40,849 nucleotides of DNA from Deltaproteobacteria bacterium (GCA_029561465.1 JAKQIZ010000036.1:1-40849), one strand, 5' to 3'. Shown: positions 16,239 to 25,248, counted from the stretch's first letter. The notes: generated from the sequence alone by a model not told the origin. Made by a program: numbers and translations.

Positions 16239-17025
16239 ACCCCGAACATTTACCGATATACATCATGCCCTGATCATCGCTGCCGGCCGCGGCCGCCGCT
16301 TCCATGCGGATACGGAGCATCGTCCCAAACCACTTCTTGAAATAGACGGCCAGCCCTTGATCATGCATGTCATCGGCCGCGCCGCCCGGGCGGGAATAGA
16401 CAGTTTCACCGTCATCACGGGGTACCGGGGTGAAGATATCGAGGCATATCTCACCCGGGAAACGCCGGCCGGGATATGCATTCGCTGTATCCGCAACACT
16501 GAATGGGAGCGTCCGAACGGCATCTCGGTCCTGGCGGCCCGGGGGGCCGTGCCCGACGCCTTTGCGCTCATGATGGCGGATCATCTCTTCGACCCGCGTC
16601 TTCTGGGAAAACTGTTCTCCACCCCCCTTATCGAAGGCCACTGCCGCCTCGCCGTGGACTTCCATCCCCCGGGAGTGCCGGACCTGGAGGATGCTACTAA
16701 AGTAAAGGCCAACGACGGACAAGTGCTGGACATCGGGAAAGAAATCCCCTATTACAACGGCATCGACACCGGGGTATTTCTCTGCACGGAGGGGATCTTC
16801 CCCGCCCTGGAAACCGCCGTCTCCCGGGAGCGGGAAAGTCTGTCGGAAGGTGTCCGGGAACTGGCTCGGCGGGGAAGGATGGAGGCAATGGATGTCACCG
16901 GCCTGTTCTGGTTAGATATCGACGACGAGACCGGCCTGTTCACCGCCAAAGCGGCGCTCCGGGGAATATCGCCGCTCCATGCTCAACTGGCCCGGGGCCA
17001 GACGGACGACTCGATGGGACGTTGA
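16228..17025 (+). CDS. sugar/inositol-phosphate nucleotidyltransferase (probable CTP:inositol-1-phosphate cytidylyltransferase)
   Basis: A 265-residue GT-A nucleotidyltransferase. It has the NTP-binding motif AAGRGRRF (residues 18-25), the catalytic Lys of RPKPLLEIDGQP (Lys34), the metal-binding MADHLFD near 118 and YYNGIDTGVF, a pattern I associate with inositol-phosphate cytidylyltransferases of the di-inositol-phosphate pathway. It would activate inositol phosphate to CDP-inositol. The GTG start overlaps the end of the previous gene by 11 bp, with AGGAG at 16211-16215. The ino1 gene and a CDP-alcohol phosphotransferase in the same locus support inositol over choline or ethanolamine, but substrate choice is inferred. 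Confidence 0.75.
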   Translation: MTIEPRTFTDIHHALIIAAGRGRRFHADTEHRPKPLLEIDGQPLIMHVIGRAARAGIDSFTVITGYRGEDIEAYLTRETPAGICIRCIRNTEWERPNGISVLAARGAVPDAFALMMADHLFDPRLLGKLFSTPLIEGHCRLAVDFHPPGVPDLEDATKVKANDGQVLDIGKEIPYYNGIDTGVFLCTEGIFPALETAVSRERESLSEGVRELARRGRMEAMDVTGLFWLDIDDETGLFTAKAALRGISPLHAQLARGQTDDSMGR

Positions 17026-17031
17026 TTGACC

Positions 17032-18039
17032 ATGGGCATACCACTGATTCAGAAACTGCGCATCTCCCGTTACATATACCGCCAAAAGGCCACCGGACGG
17101 AGCCGCTTTCCCATGGTCCTGATGCTGGAACCACTGTATAGGTGCAACCTCGCCTGCGCCGGGTGCGGGAAGATATGCTGGCCCGAGGAGGTACTGGATC
17201 GGCGGCTCTCCGTGGCGGAGTGCCTGTCCGCAGCGGAAGAGTGCGGCGCCCCGGTGGTCTCCATTGCCGGGGGGGAATCGCTCATCCATGCTGACTTGCC
17301 GCAGATAGTCGCCGGTCTGACCGTGCGCAAAAAATTCGTCTATCTGTGCACCAACGGCATCCTTCTGAAAAAGAAACTGGCGGCTTACCGCCCTTCCCCC
17401 TATCTGACCTTCTCCATCCACCTCGACGGCTTCCGGGAGCTACACGACCGCATCGTCGGCAAGGACGGGGTATTCGACACCGCCGTCCGGGCCATGCAGC
17501 TCCTGAAAAACCGGGGCTTCCGATTTACGGTCAACTGCACCATTTTCAACGGCGTCAGCGCCGTCCAAGCCGGAGAATTCTTCGATTTCATCATGCATCT
17601 CGGGGCCGAGGGCATCACCGTTTCCCCCGGTTACGATTATCCCGGGGCGCCCCAAAAGGGGATCTTTCTCAAACGCCCTGAAAGCAAGCAGATCTTTCGG
17701 GAGGTATTCAGACTGGGCCGAAGACGAAAGTGGCGGTTCAACCACTCCCGCTTTTTCATCGATTTTTTGTCGGGAAACCGCATCTATGACTGCGCCCCCT
17801 GGAGCACCGTGACGAGGAATATCTTTGGATGGCAAAGGCCGTGCTACCTCTTTGCCGACAGCTACGCGGCCAGTTTCCGGGCCCTCATGGAAGAAACGGC
17901 CTGGGAACATTACGGTCCCGGCAAGAATCCCCAATGCGAACACTGTATGCTCCACAGCGGTTTTGAAGGGACCGCAGTCATGGATATGATGACCCACCCC
18001 GTCCAGGCCCTGGCCGGTTATCTTAAACCACTCGGGTAA
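17032..18039 (+). CDS. hpnH: adenosylhopane synthase, radical SAM
   Basis: HpnH joins the 5'-deoxyadenosyl radical to diploptene, giving adenosylhopane, the first committed step to C35 hopanoids. The N-terminus is typical: a short helix, then RFPMVLMLEPLYRCNLACAG with cluster cysteines Cys38, Cys42 and Cys45. Next come CGAPVVSIAGGESLIH, KKFVYLCTNG and YLTFSIHLDG, all strongly conserved in the family, and a Cys-rich C-terminus (CEHCMLHSGFE). At 335 residues the length is normal. I chose the ATG at 17032, six bases after the previous stop, over an in-frame TTG at 17026; coupling probably replaces a strong ribosome binding site. HpnG, the next enzyme of the pathway, is encoded on the opposite strand at 29910-30641. 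Confidence 0.95.
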   Translation: MGIPLIQKLRISRYIYRQKATGRSRFPMVLMLEPLYRCNLACAGCGKICWPEEVLDRRLSVAECLSAAEECGAPVVSIAGGESLIHADLPQIVAGLTVRKKFVYLCTNGILLKKKLAAYRPSPYLTFSIHLDGFRELHDRIVGKDGVFDTAVRAMQLLKNRGFRFTVNCTIFNGVSAVQAGEFFDFIMHLGAEGITVSPGYDYPGAPQKGIFLKRPESKQIFREVFRLGRRRKWRFNHSRFFIDFLSGNRIYDCAPWSTVTRNIFGWQRPCYLFADSYAASFRALMEETAWEHYGPGKNPQCEHCMLHSGFEGTAVMDMMTHPVQALAGYLKPLG

Positions 18040-18161
18040 TTTATGGACTTGAAATTGGCCGGCGAGATATGCAAGCTAACGGCAGGCAAATGAGCTTTTC
18101 CGGTCACGACGAAACCAATGCACCGGGAGCGATTGCCAGAGAGCAGGGAGAATTAGGAAAC

Positions 18162-19232
18162 ATGCATGCTGCGGATATTTGCCGTCCTGATCTGGACTTC
18201 GAGTTTGAAGCCCTCAAGAAGGTGTCCCGATCGTTTGCCCTGACGATACCCGAACTGCCCACCGATCTTGGCCGGGTGGTGACGAATGCCTATCTGATCT
18301 GCCGAATCATCGACACCATCGAGGACGACGAGGCCCTGCCTTTGGATGTCAAGGCCCGCTTCTTCAAGGAATTCGTGCAAGTCCTGAATGCCGAGGCCCC
18401 GGCCGTCCCCTTCGCGGAGAATTTGACGGCACGACTCTCGGACGGCGTCCCGGAGGCGGAGAGGGAACTGGTCAAAAACACCCCGGTGATCATCGGGGGT
18501 AACCTCAGTCTGACCCCTCCGCAGCGGCAGGTGATAAGAAAATGCGGGACCGTCATGGCCCAGGGCATGCTGGAGTTCCAGCGGCTCAAGAAACCGGGGG
18601 GGCTCGAAGATCTGGAGGCCCTGAACCGCTACTGCTATTTCGTGGCGGGAGTAGTGGGGGAAATGCTCACGGAACTGTTCTGCGACCACGCGCCCGCCAT
18701 CGCCGGACGGCGCCAGGAACTCCTGGCCCTGGCTGCCTCGTTCGGACAGGGATTGCAGATGACCAATATCATCAAGGATCTTTGGGAAGACCAGCGCCAG
18801 GGAACATGCTGGCTGCCCCGTTCCGTTTTTGCTGCCGTGGGGTGCGATCTGAACAGGCTGACCCCGGGCGACGGCGGGGAGGCCTTCGCCCGGGGGATCG
18901 CCGAGATGATCGGCATCACCCGGGGGCACCTAAATAACGCCCTAAGCTACACCCTCCTGATCCCACCGGAGGAAGTCGGCATCAGGAGATTCTGTCTGTG
19001 GGCCATCGGCATGGCCGTTTTCACCCTGCGCAACATCAACAAAAACAAGTTGTTCTGTAGCGGCGGTGAGGTAAAGATCTCCCGCCAGACGTTACGGTCC
19101 ATCATCATGGTCTGCAACATGACGCAACGCAACGATTTTCTCCTCGCCGGATTATTTGCCTGGATTACCCATGACCTCCCCGCGGCCCGAACGAATGCGG
19201 CGGGATCTCGCGGCGGACCACCGCTGCCTTGA
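18162..19232 (+). CDS. squalene/phytoene synthase family protein, eukaryote-type squalene synthase
   Basis: Head-to-head prenyltransferase that should join two farnesyl diphosphates to squalene for hopanoid synthesis. Both Asp-rich motifs are intact: DTIEDDE (Asp51 to Asp55) and DLWED (Asp206 to Asp210) preceded by QMTNIIK. The N-terminal VSRSFALTIPELP and ICRIIDTIEDD resemble eukaryotic and Methylococcus-type squalene synthases more than the bacterial HpnC/HpnD pair, so a single-enzyme NADPH-dependent route is likely. Two ATGs at 18069 and 18090 extend the frame, but codons there lack the strong G+C third-position bias of the gene and the extension is polar; AGGA and GGGAG precede 18162. A C-terminal membrane anchor is not evident. 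Confidence 0.85.
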   Translation: MHAADICRPDLDFEFEALKKVSRSFALTIPELPTDLGRVVTNAYLICRIIDTIEDDEALPLDVKARFFKEFVQVLNAEAPAVPFAENLTARLSDGVPEAERELVKNTPVIIGGNLSLTPPQRQVIRKCGTVMAQGMLEFQRLKKPGGLEDLEALNRYCYFVAGVVGEMLTELFCDHAPAIAGRRQELLALAASFGQGLQMTNIIKDLWEDQRQGTCWLPRSVFAAVGCDLNRLTPGDGGEAFARGIAEMIGITRGHLNNALSYTLLIPPEEVGIRRFCLWAIGMAVFTLRNINKNKLFCSGGEVKISRQTLRSIIMVCNMTQRNDFLLAGLFAWITHDLPAARTNAAGSRGGPPLP

Positions 19233-19253
19233 AGGTCCCGATTCTTGAACATT

Positions 19254-19298
19254 AACCAGTTTCGCTGATTTATGAGCATCAATCAGCTTCGCTGACTT
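19254..19298 (+). repeat. two imperfect 18-bp direct repeats
   Basis: AACCAGTTTCGCTGATTT (19254-19271) and AATCAGCTTCGCTGACTT (19281-19298) differ at three positions. The second contains a small perfect hairpin TCAGC-TTC-GCTGA. They lie in the 100-bp gap before the MlaC-like gene. Function unknown. Confidence 0.4.
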
Positions 19299-19333
19299 CG
19301 CCTTCAGATCAGCGGAATAAAGGCGGGAATAAA

Positions 19334-19975
19334 ATGGATATGAACCATAACATGCGTTGGCTTTCGACCATAGTGTGCCTGCTCCTCCTGGCGGCGGTCC
19401 TCATTCCGGCGGCCCGGGGAAGCGCCCAGGACCCAGGGGAGGCAACGGCCGGCGAATCGGTTCGGGACATGCTCGATCAGGTGCTGGCCATCCAGACCGA
19501 TCCCCGGCTTCAGGATCGGCAGCATCGTGATGAACGGCGGCGGGCGATAAAGGCGGTCATCGCCCGAAACTTCCATTTCGACGGCATGGCGCGCCAGGCG
19601 TTGGGAAAATACGGGGAAGGACTCGACGCATCCCAGCGGGCGTCCTTTCTTGCCCTCTTCCAGGACCTGTTCCAGGATTCCTACACGAAACTTGTCTTGG
19701 ATTTCCTGAAGCGGGAACGGATCCTCTACGATAGAGAAGAGGTGGCTCCGGACCGGAGTCTGATCAAGACCCGGATCGTCCGGATGAGCGAGGAGATCCC
19801 GGTGGAATATTCCCTGGCGCCCGTGGATGGAAAATGGCTCGTCCAGGACGTGAAGATCGACGGGATCAGCATCACGGAAAACTACCGACGTTCCTTCGCC
19901 CGGGTCATCCAGCGGGATTCCTTCCGAGTCCTCCTAGACAAGATGCGCCTCCAGCGGCAGGCCATGGAAAAGTGA
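19334..19975 (+). CDS. hpnM: MlaC/Ttg2D-family periplasmic lipid-binding protein (HpnM-like)
   Basis: A 213-residue secreted protein with a signal peptide (hydrophobic core about residues 9-27, cleavage likely after RGSAQ or nearby). The remainder matches the MlaC fold: RRRAIKAVIARNFHFDGMAR, ALGKYGEGLDASQRASFLAL, then a beta-rich half ending VDGKWLVQDVKIDGISITEN, a hallmark of the family. MlaC proteins ferry phospholipids across the periplasm. In hopanoid clusters the equivalent is called HpnM. No MlaA, MlaD, MlaE or MlaF is present here, and the neighbours are instead HpnL-, TolC- and HpnN-type proteins, suggesting it carries hopanoid or the associated lipid between membranes. Confidence 0.85.
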   Translation: MDMNHNMRWLSTIVCLLLLAAVLIPAARGSAQDPGEATAGESVRDMLDQVLAIQTDPRLQDRQHRDERRRAIKAVIARNFHFDGMARQALGKYGEGLDASQRASFLALFQDLFQDSYTKLVLDFLKRERILYDREEVAPDRSLIKTRIVRMSEEIPVEYSLAPVDGKWLVQDVKIDGISITENYRRSFARVIQRDSFRVLLDKMRLQRQAMEK

Positions 19976-19994
19976 TCGTCCCTTGAATGCCGGC

Positions 19995-20984
19995 ATGAAG
20001 AAATTCCATCTCATGGCTTTGGTCCTCGGCGTTTCCCTCCTGGTGTTTCTGATCTGGAAAATCGGTCCGGCGGCGCTATGGCACGATTTTTATCTTTTGG
20101 GCTGGGGACTCGTCCCCTTCATCCTCATGGAAGGGGTGGTAAAGATATTCCACACCGTCGCCTGGCGGCAGTGTCTGACCCACCCCCACTCGTCCCTGCC
20201 CTTTTCCCGCCTCTACAATATCGATCTGGCCGGCGGCGCCATAAACTACTTCACCCCGACGGCGACGGTGGGCGGCGAGGTTGTCAAGGGCATGCTGCTC
20301 GCAGCGGAACATCAGGGACCGGGTGCGGCAACGGGGGTCATCATCAACAAGCTGTCCTATGCCCTCTCCCAGTTCGCCACGGCCCTCATCGGCTCGCTGA
20401 TCGTCATCCGGCAGATCTCGCTGCCGGCATACGGTTATTGGGCGCTCCTGGCGGGAAACCTTTTTCTGGGCGCAGGACTGGCGGGGTTTCTGATCGTTCA
20501 GTACCAGGGGAAGCTCGGCGCGGCGCTCCGGTGGCTGGCGACCCGCCTAAGGCTCGAAAGCCTGAAGCGTACAGTGGCATATATCACCGAAATCGATCAG
20601 GATCTCCGGCAGTTCTACCGGGACAATCCCCGGGGGCTCTGGGCGTCCATCGGCTGGCACCTAACCGGTTTCGTTGTCAGCATGGTGAAAACATGGTATT
20701 TCCTCAGCCTGTTCACCGGCGACAACTTTTTTACGGCGGCGGCGGTGTGGTTGCTGGCCACCTGGCTTGACCTCCTGGTTTTTTTCATCCCCCTGGAAAT
20801 CGGCCTCCAGGAGAGTATCCGCGTGATGGTCTTCAGCGTCCTGGGATTCACCACGGCCCTGGGCCTGACCTATGGGATCGCCCTGCGGTTGGAACAGATC
20901 TTCTGGGGGGTGGCCGGCCTGGGAGTTTATTGGGCCATCATGCCGGACAGCCGTACAAAAGCCGTACCGACCGGGGAGGGCTGA
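19995..20984 (+). CDS. hpnL: integral membrane protein of the lysylphosphatidylglycerol-synthase flippase-like family (HpnL-like)
   Basis: A 329-residue polytopic membrane protein with about seven to eight hydrophobic helices and the family pattern AWRQCL, NYFTPTATVGGEVVKGMLL near residue 90 and FFIPLEIGLQESIRVMVF near 270. This is the membrane part of the MprF/UPF0104 superfamily (proposed lipid flippases), and in hopanoid loci it is annotated HpnL. It has no soluble aminoacyl-transferase domain. I start at the ATG 19995; a TTG at 19983 would add four residues, and neither has a strong ribosome binding site. It lies 19 bp after the MlaC-like gene, consistent with one transport unit. Confidence 0.8.
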   Translation: MKKFHLMALVLGVSLLVFLIWKIGPAALWHDFYLLGWGLVPFILMEGVVKIFHTVAWRQCLTHPHSSLPFSRLYNIDLAGGAINYFTPTATVGGEVVKGMLLAAEHQGPGAATGVIINKLSYALSQFATALIGSLIVIRQISLPAYGYWALLAGNLFLGAGLAGFLIVQYQGKLGAALRWLATRLRLESLKRTVAYITEIDQDLRQFYRDNPRGLWASIGWHLTGFVVSMVKTWYFLSLFTGDNFFTAAAVWLLATWLDLLVFFIPLEIGLQESIRVMVFSVLGFTTALGLTYGIALRLEQIFWGVAGLGVYWAIMPDSRTKAVPTGEG

Positions 20985-21022
20985 AGGGTAGGATGCAATC
21001 TATTTCGAAGTGGAGGGCGCTC

Positions 21023-22405
21023 ATGATCAATGCCAAACATCTGCTGCTCATGACGGCGATCATCCTGTGCCTGGCGGGGATGCTGCCCCGAGGTGCCCTG
21101 TGCCGGGAGCAGATCAGTCCGAAGGTCATGAACCTGGAGCAGATCGTCGCCCTGGCGGTAGCGCAAAATCCGGAAATCGAGGAGGTGCAAAGCGATGTCC
21201 TGGCGGCCCGCAGCGATCTCCAACAGGTCGAGGCGGCCTACTATCCCCAAATCGAGGCCATCGCGGTGGCCGGACCGATGCGGGACGCCAAGGAGCCGTT
21301 GGTGGTAAACGGGAGGATAACCGATCCTTCTCCGGGGCTCAGCTTTTCGAGCATCGGCATCTTCGGCAAATTCGATATTACGGCCACGCAGCCCCTCTAT
21401 ACCTTCGGCAAGATATCCAACCGCAAAGAGGCGGCGGCCAGGGGAGTCAAGGCCAAGGAGCATGCCGTCGCGGACAAGAAGGGACAGATCGTCCTCCGGG
21501 TCAGACAGCTCTACTACGGGTTGGTGCTGGCGAGTTCCGGGCTGAACTACGCCGACGAGTCGATGGATTTCTTCGCCTCGGCGGCCCAGCGGATCCGCAA
21601 GCTCCTGGAGCTGGAGTCCACGACGGTCAAGGAAAGTGATCTCTACCAGGTGGAGGCCTATCGTTCCGAAGCGGTACGCTTCCGTTCCGAAGCCGAAAAG
21701 GGCATGAAGACCTCCTATCTGGCCCTTAAGGCCATGTTGCGCATGGCCCCCGGCGAAGAATTCGCGGCGGCGGACAAAAGCCTCCCGGGTTCTCCGGAAA
21801 AACTGACAGACCTGGCCGATTTCATTCAGGCCGCCAGGACGAACCGCCCGGAATTCAAACAGCTCGCCGAGGCCCTGGTCGCCAAGGAATACCTGGTCAA
21901 AGGCGCGGAAAGCGACCTGTACCCTTCGTTCTTCGCCGCCGCCGTGGGCTCCTTTGCCGGCGCCCCGGGGCGCGACCGGCTGGATAGCCAATACCTCCCC
22001 GACGAGCTGAATCACGCCTATGGCGGCGTGGTAGCCGGCGCCAAGTGGAATCTCGACTTCGGAATCAGCAGGGCCAAAGTGGATAAGGCGAAAGCTGAAT
22101 ATCAACGTCTGGTCAACACGAAGGCCGTGGCGGAAATGAACATTCCCATCCAGGTGACCAAAGTTTACCAGGATTGCCTGGAGGCCCTCGTCTCCGTCAA
22201 TTCCTACCGGGAAGCGGCCACGGCTTCCCGGAAGTGGGTGCTGACCGCCATGACGGACTTCGATATGGGCGTCGGGAGCGCGGACAACATGCTCCGGGCG
22301 ATCGACATGTACGGCCGCAACCAGGGAAAATATGTGGAAGCCCTCTTCCGTTACAACCTTTCCCGGGCCGAGCTGGAATATGTGACGGGGATGAAAACCT
22401 GGTGA
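21023..22405 (+). CDS. TolC-family outer membrane efflux protein
   Basis: A 460-residue outer membrane factor. The signal peptide (MINAKHLLLMTAIILCLAGM...) is cleaved around residue 30. The mature part begins with the typical NLEQIVALAVAQNPEIEEVQ and shows two long helical repeats, as in trimeric TolC channels (QPLYTFGKISNRKEAA, KWNLDFGISRAKVDKAKAEY). I choose the ATG at 21023 because GGAGGG lies six bases upstream and the signal peptide begins there. The frame extends upstream into hpnL without support. Its stop overlaps the hpnN GTG start by four bases (GTGA), so the two are translationally coupled and probably function together. No periplasmic adaptor (membrane fusion) protein is encoded nearby. 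Confidence 0.85.
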   Translation: MINAKHLLLMTAIILCLAGMLPRGALCREQISPKVMNLEQIVALAVAQNPEIEEVQSDVLAARSDLQQVEAAYYPQIEAIAVAGPMRDAKEPLVVNGRITDPSPGLSFSSIGIFGKFDITATQPLYTFGKISNRKEAAARGVKAKEHAVADKKGQIVLRVRQLYYGLVLASSGLNYADESMDFFASAAQRIRKLLELESTTVKESDLYQVEAYRSEAVRFRSEAEKGMKTSYLALKAMLRMAPGEEFAAADKSLPGSPEKLTDLADFIQAARTNRPEFKQLAEALVAKEYLVKGAESDLYPSFFAAAVGSFAGAPGRDRLDSQYLPDELNHAYGGVVAGAKWNLDFGISRAKVDKAKAEYQRLVNTKAVAEMNIPIQVTKVYQDCLEALVSVNSYREAATASRKWVLTAMTDFDMGVGSADNMLRAIDMYGRNQGKYVEALFRYNLSRAELEYVTGMKTW

Positions 22406-25248
22406 AGATCAAGCGGTTCGTAAAATCGGCCCTGGGCGGACTGGTGGCCTTCCAGATCAAACGTCCCTGGACGGTCATGTTCGCCGTCGCGGTGATATCG
22501 GTTCTGGCGGCGCTCTACACGGCAAACAACCTGGGCATCCAGGCCAGCCAGTCCGATCTGATCTCCCCGCAGGAGCAACTGATACAAATCGCCAGACAGT
22601 TTCATGATTTCGAACAACTGGACTCCTTCATCGTGGTCATCGAGGGTCCCGAGACAAGGGCCCTGGAATTTCTGAAGCGCCTTGCACCCCGTATCGAGGC
22701 GGACCGGCGGAACTTCGCCCAGGTTTTTTACCGCATCGATCCGGAAGCCCTGAAACCCTGGCTGCTCCTGTATCTCGACGGACAAGACCTGCGGCGCCTC
22801 CGCGACAAGCTTGCGGAAAACAAACGCTTTCTGCAAGAGATCTCCCGCCTGCCCACCCTGGAAAATTTCTTCGCCCAGCTCAACCACGAACTGTCGAGCC
22901 GGGTGGTGGACGAACTGTTTACGGGATTTCTGGAGGACCATCGGGAGGGAGGCGAGCCCCTCGACCCGGCTTTCCTGATCCGGGTGCTGGAGGAAATTAA
23001 AAGGTCCCTGGCAGGTCAGGGCCCCTTCAACTCCCCCTGGGAGGCCCTGTTCTCCGAACGGGTCGCCGGGGACACCTCTCGGGAAGGTTATTTCTGGACC
23101 GCGGACAAGCGCTGCCTCCTCGCCTTCGTAACCCCGGTCCGCCTTGCCAACGACTTCACCGGCACCAAGCGCTCCCTGGCGGCCCTTCGCAAGGCGGTGG
23201 CGGAGGTCCGAGCGGACTACCCGGACCTCATGGCCGGAGTCACGGGCCCGGAGGCCCTGAACGCCGATCAGATGAGCGCCGCCATGACCGACATGGAACT
23301 CGCCACGGTACTTTCCCTGGCCGGCCTGACGGTCCTGTTCATCATTTTCCGGCGAAGCATCCGCCGTCCGGTGTTCGAGATGATCACCCTGGTCGTCGCC
23401 CTGACATGGTGCTTCGGCCTGACCACCCTCGCGGTCGGCCACCTCAACATCCTGTCCATCACTTTTGCGCCCCTCATCCTGGGTCTCGGGATCGACAACG
23501 GCGCCCACTGGTTCGCCCGCTATCAGGAGGCGGAACAGTCAGGCCATTTCTCGTCGAAAGAGGAGTTGCTCCGGGTAACCATGGAACGGATCGGCCCGGG
23601 GATACTCCTGGCGGGAACGAGCCTGGCCATCTCCTTTGTGCCCCTGGCCCTGACGGGTTTCAAGGGACTGGCGGAGCTGGGCGTCATCTGCGGATTGGGA
23701 ATGCTGGTCATGACTATCGGCACCCTCATCATCCTCCCCACCCTGATCATGGTCTTCGACAGACCGTTCCGTGGCCGCTGGCGCACCGTCCACGCCCCAC
23801 AGGCCAGGCCGCTGCTCCCACTGACCAGACGGCGGTCTGTCATCATCCTTGCCGGCGCCGCCGTGGCGCTGGCCCTGTCAGCATGGCAGGCCGCCGCCGT
23901 CCGGTTCGATTTGAACATGCTCCATCTCCAGTCACCGCAGGTGGAATCGGTAATCTGGGAAAACCGGCTCCTTGCTGGCTCGGGTCTGTCCAGCATCTTC
24001 GGGGAAATGCTCGCCCCCTCCCTGGAGGAGCTCAGAACCTTAAGCGCCGCCCTGAAATCCCTGCCCACGGTGGAGCGCCTGGAGAGCATAGACAACATAC
24101 TCCCTCGGGATCAGGAGGCGAAACGGATTCTGATCGAGAAGTTGCGTCCGGTCCTGAGGGGGGTGGAAATCGCCCCCCCTCCGGACCGGGAAGTGGAAAT
24201 CGCCGCTCTCAAGGAGATTCTGGGAAGGATCCGCTTCAAGATGTTAGACGCGCGGGAAGCGGACCAAAAGCTCCGGGGGCAGATGGCAGAGGCAAGAGGT
24301 CTCATCGATAATATCCGCCGGATGTTGGATCAGGGGTCCCCGGAGAAGGTTCAACGCACCCTGGACCGATTCGAAAGCGACCTCCGCGCCGATCTGACCG
24401 ACAAGGTCAAGCTGCTGCAAGCCAATATTCAATCGGGACCGCTGACGGTCGCCCAGTTGCCGCCGGCCCTGCGGGAGCGTTTCGTATCACCGGACGGAAG
24501 ATTCCTCGTCAAGATCTTCCCCCGGGGCGACGCCTGGGAGCCCCGGTTCCTGGAACGTTTCGTCCGGGAACTCCGCTCCGTGTCTCCCGAGGTCGCCGGA
24601 GACCCGGTGACGCTGAGCGTTTTCACCCGGGAGTTTCGAAACAGCACGATTTTTGCCGCCCTGTTCTCCATCGTCTTCATGTTCCTCTTTCTGCTGTTCA
24701 TGTTGCGGGAATTCAAGGCCGCCCTGCTGGCCCTGTTCCCCCTGCTGGCGGGCACGGTCTGGACCTTCGGCCTGATGCGCCCCTTAGGAATCGATCTCAA
24801 TCTGGCCAACGGCATCTTTCTGCCCCTCATCACCGGGGCGGGGGTGGAATACGGCATCATCATCGTACATCGGTGGCGGCAGGAGCGACACCGCGGGAAA
24901 GATGCGGCGGCGCTTCCCGCCGCCACGGGTTGGGGGGTGGTCCTGGCGGGCTTGACCACCACCTTCGGCTTCGGCACGCTGATGATCTCGTCCCATCGGG
25001 GGATCTTCAGCCTGGGAATGCTCACGGCGATCGGGAGCCTGGTCGTCCTGGCCGCCGCGGTGATTATTCTGCCGGCCATCCTGGAGGTCATGGAGCGACC
25101 GAGAGGGGGTTCCCCACCCCGGAGTCTTGCGGCGACGGATGCTTCCGCGCCCCGTCCCCACTGTCAAAGCGGACTACAAACAATAGCTTTACCGGAGACA
25201 ACGGATGAAAACCCTGTTACTAAATCCCCCCTCGTTCGCGGGCTTTGA
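22402..25248 (+). CDS. hpnN: hopanoid-associated RND transporter
   Basis: A 948-residue RND/MMPL-type inner membrane transporter. One N-terminal helix is followed by a periplasmic loop (about residues 45-270), a sterol-sensing-like block of helices (about 290-470), a second helix and loop, and a final helix block (about 745-920). In Rhodopseudomonas HpnN is needed to move hopanoids to the outer membrane (known for the family). The GTG start at 22402 overlaps the TolC stop; the frame is open further upstream but inside the tolC gene. The C-terminus extends 44 bp into hpnJ. Pairing with a TolC protein suggests export across both membranes. Confidence 0.92.
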   Translation: MKIKRFVKSALGGLVAFQIKRPWTVMFAVAVISVLAALYTANNLGIQASQSDLISPQEQLIQIARQFHDFEQLDSFIVVIEGPETRALEFLKRLAPRIEADRRNFAQVFYRIDPEALKPWLLLYLDGQDLRRLRDKLAENKRFLQEISRLPTLENFFAQLNHELSSRVVDELFTGFLEDHREGGEPLDPAFLIRVLEEIKRSLAGQGPFNSPWEALFSERVAGDTSREGYFWTADKRCLLAFVTPVRLANDFTGTKRSLAALRKAVAEVRADYPDLMAGVTGPEALNADQMSAAMTDMELATVLSLAGLTVLFIIFRRSIRRPVFEMITLVVALTWCFGLTTLAVGHLNILSITFAPLILGLGIDNGAHWFARYQEAEQSGHFSSKEELLRVTMERIGPGILLAGTSLAISFVPLALTGFKGLAELGVICGLGMLVMTIGTLIILPTLIMVFDRPFRGRWRTVHAPQARPLLPLTRRRSVIILAGAAVALALSAWQAAAVRFDLNMLHLQSPQVESVIWENRLLAGSGLSSIFGEMLAPSLEELRTLSAALKSLPTVERLESIDNILPRDQEAKRILIEKLRPVLRGVEIAPPPDREVEIAALKEILGRIRFKMLDAREADQKLRGQMAEARGLIDNIRRMLDQGSPEKVQRTLDRFESDLRADLTDKVKLLQANIQSGPLTVAQLPPALRERFVSPDGRFLVKIFPRGDAWEPRFLERFVRELRSVSPEVAGDPVTLSVFTREFRNSTIFAALFSIVFMFLFLLFMLREFKAALLALFPLLAGTVWTFGLMRPLGIDLNLANGIFLPLITGAGVEYGIIIVHRWRQERHRGKDAAALPAATGWGVVLAGLTTTFGFGTLMISSHRGIFSLGMLTAIGSLVVLAAAVIILPAILEVMERPRGGSPPRSLAATDASAPRPHCQSGLQTIALPETTDENPVTKSPLVRGL

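Noticed and set aside
20927-22105. 392-codon minus-strand frame opposite the TolC-like gene
   Set aside because: Antisense shadow, rich in Gly, Arg and Gln, no motif.
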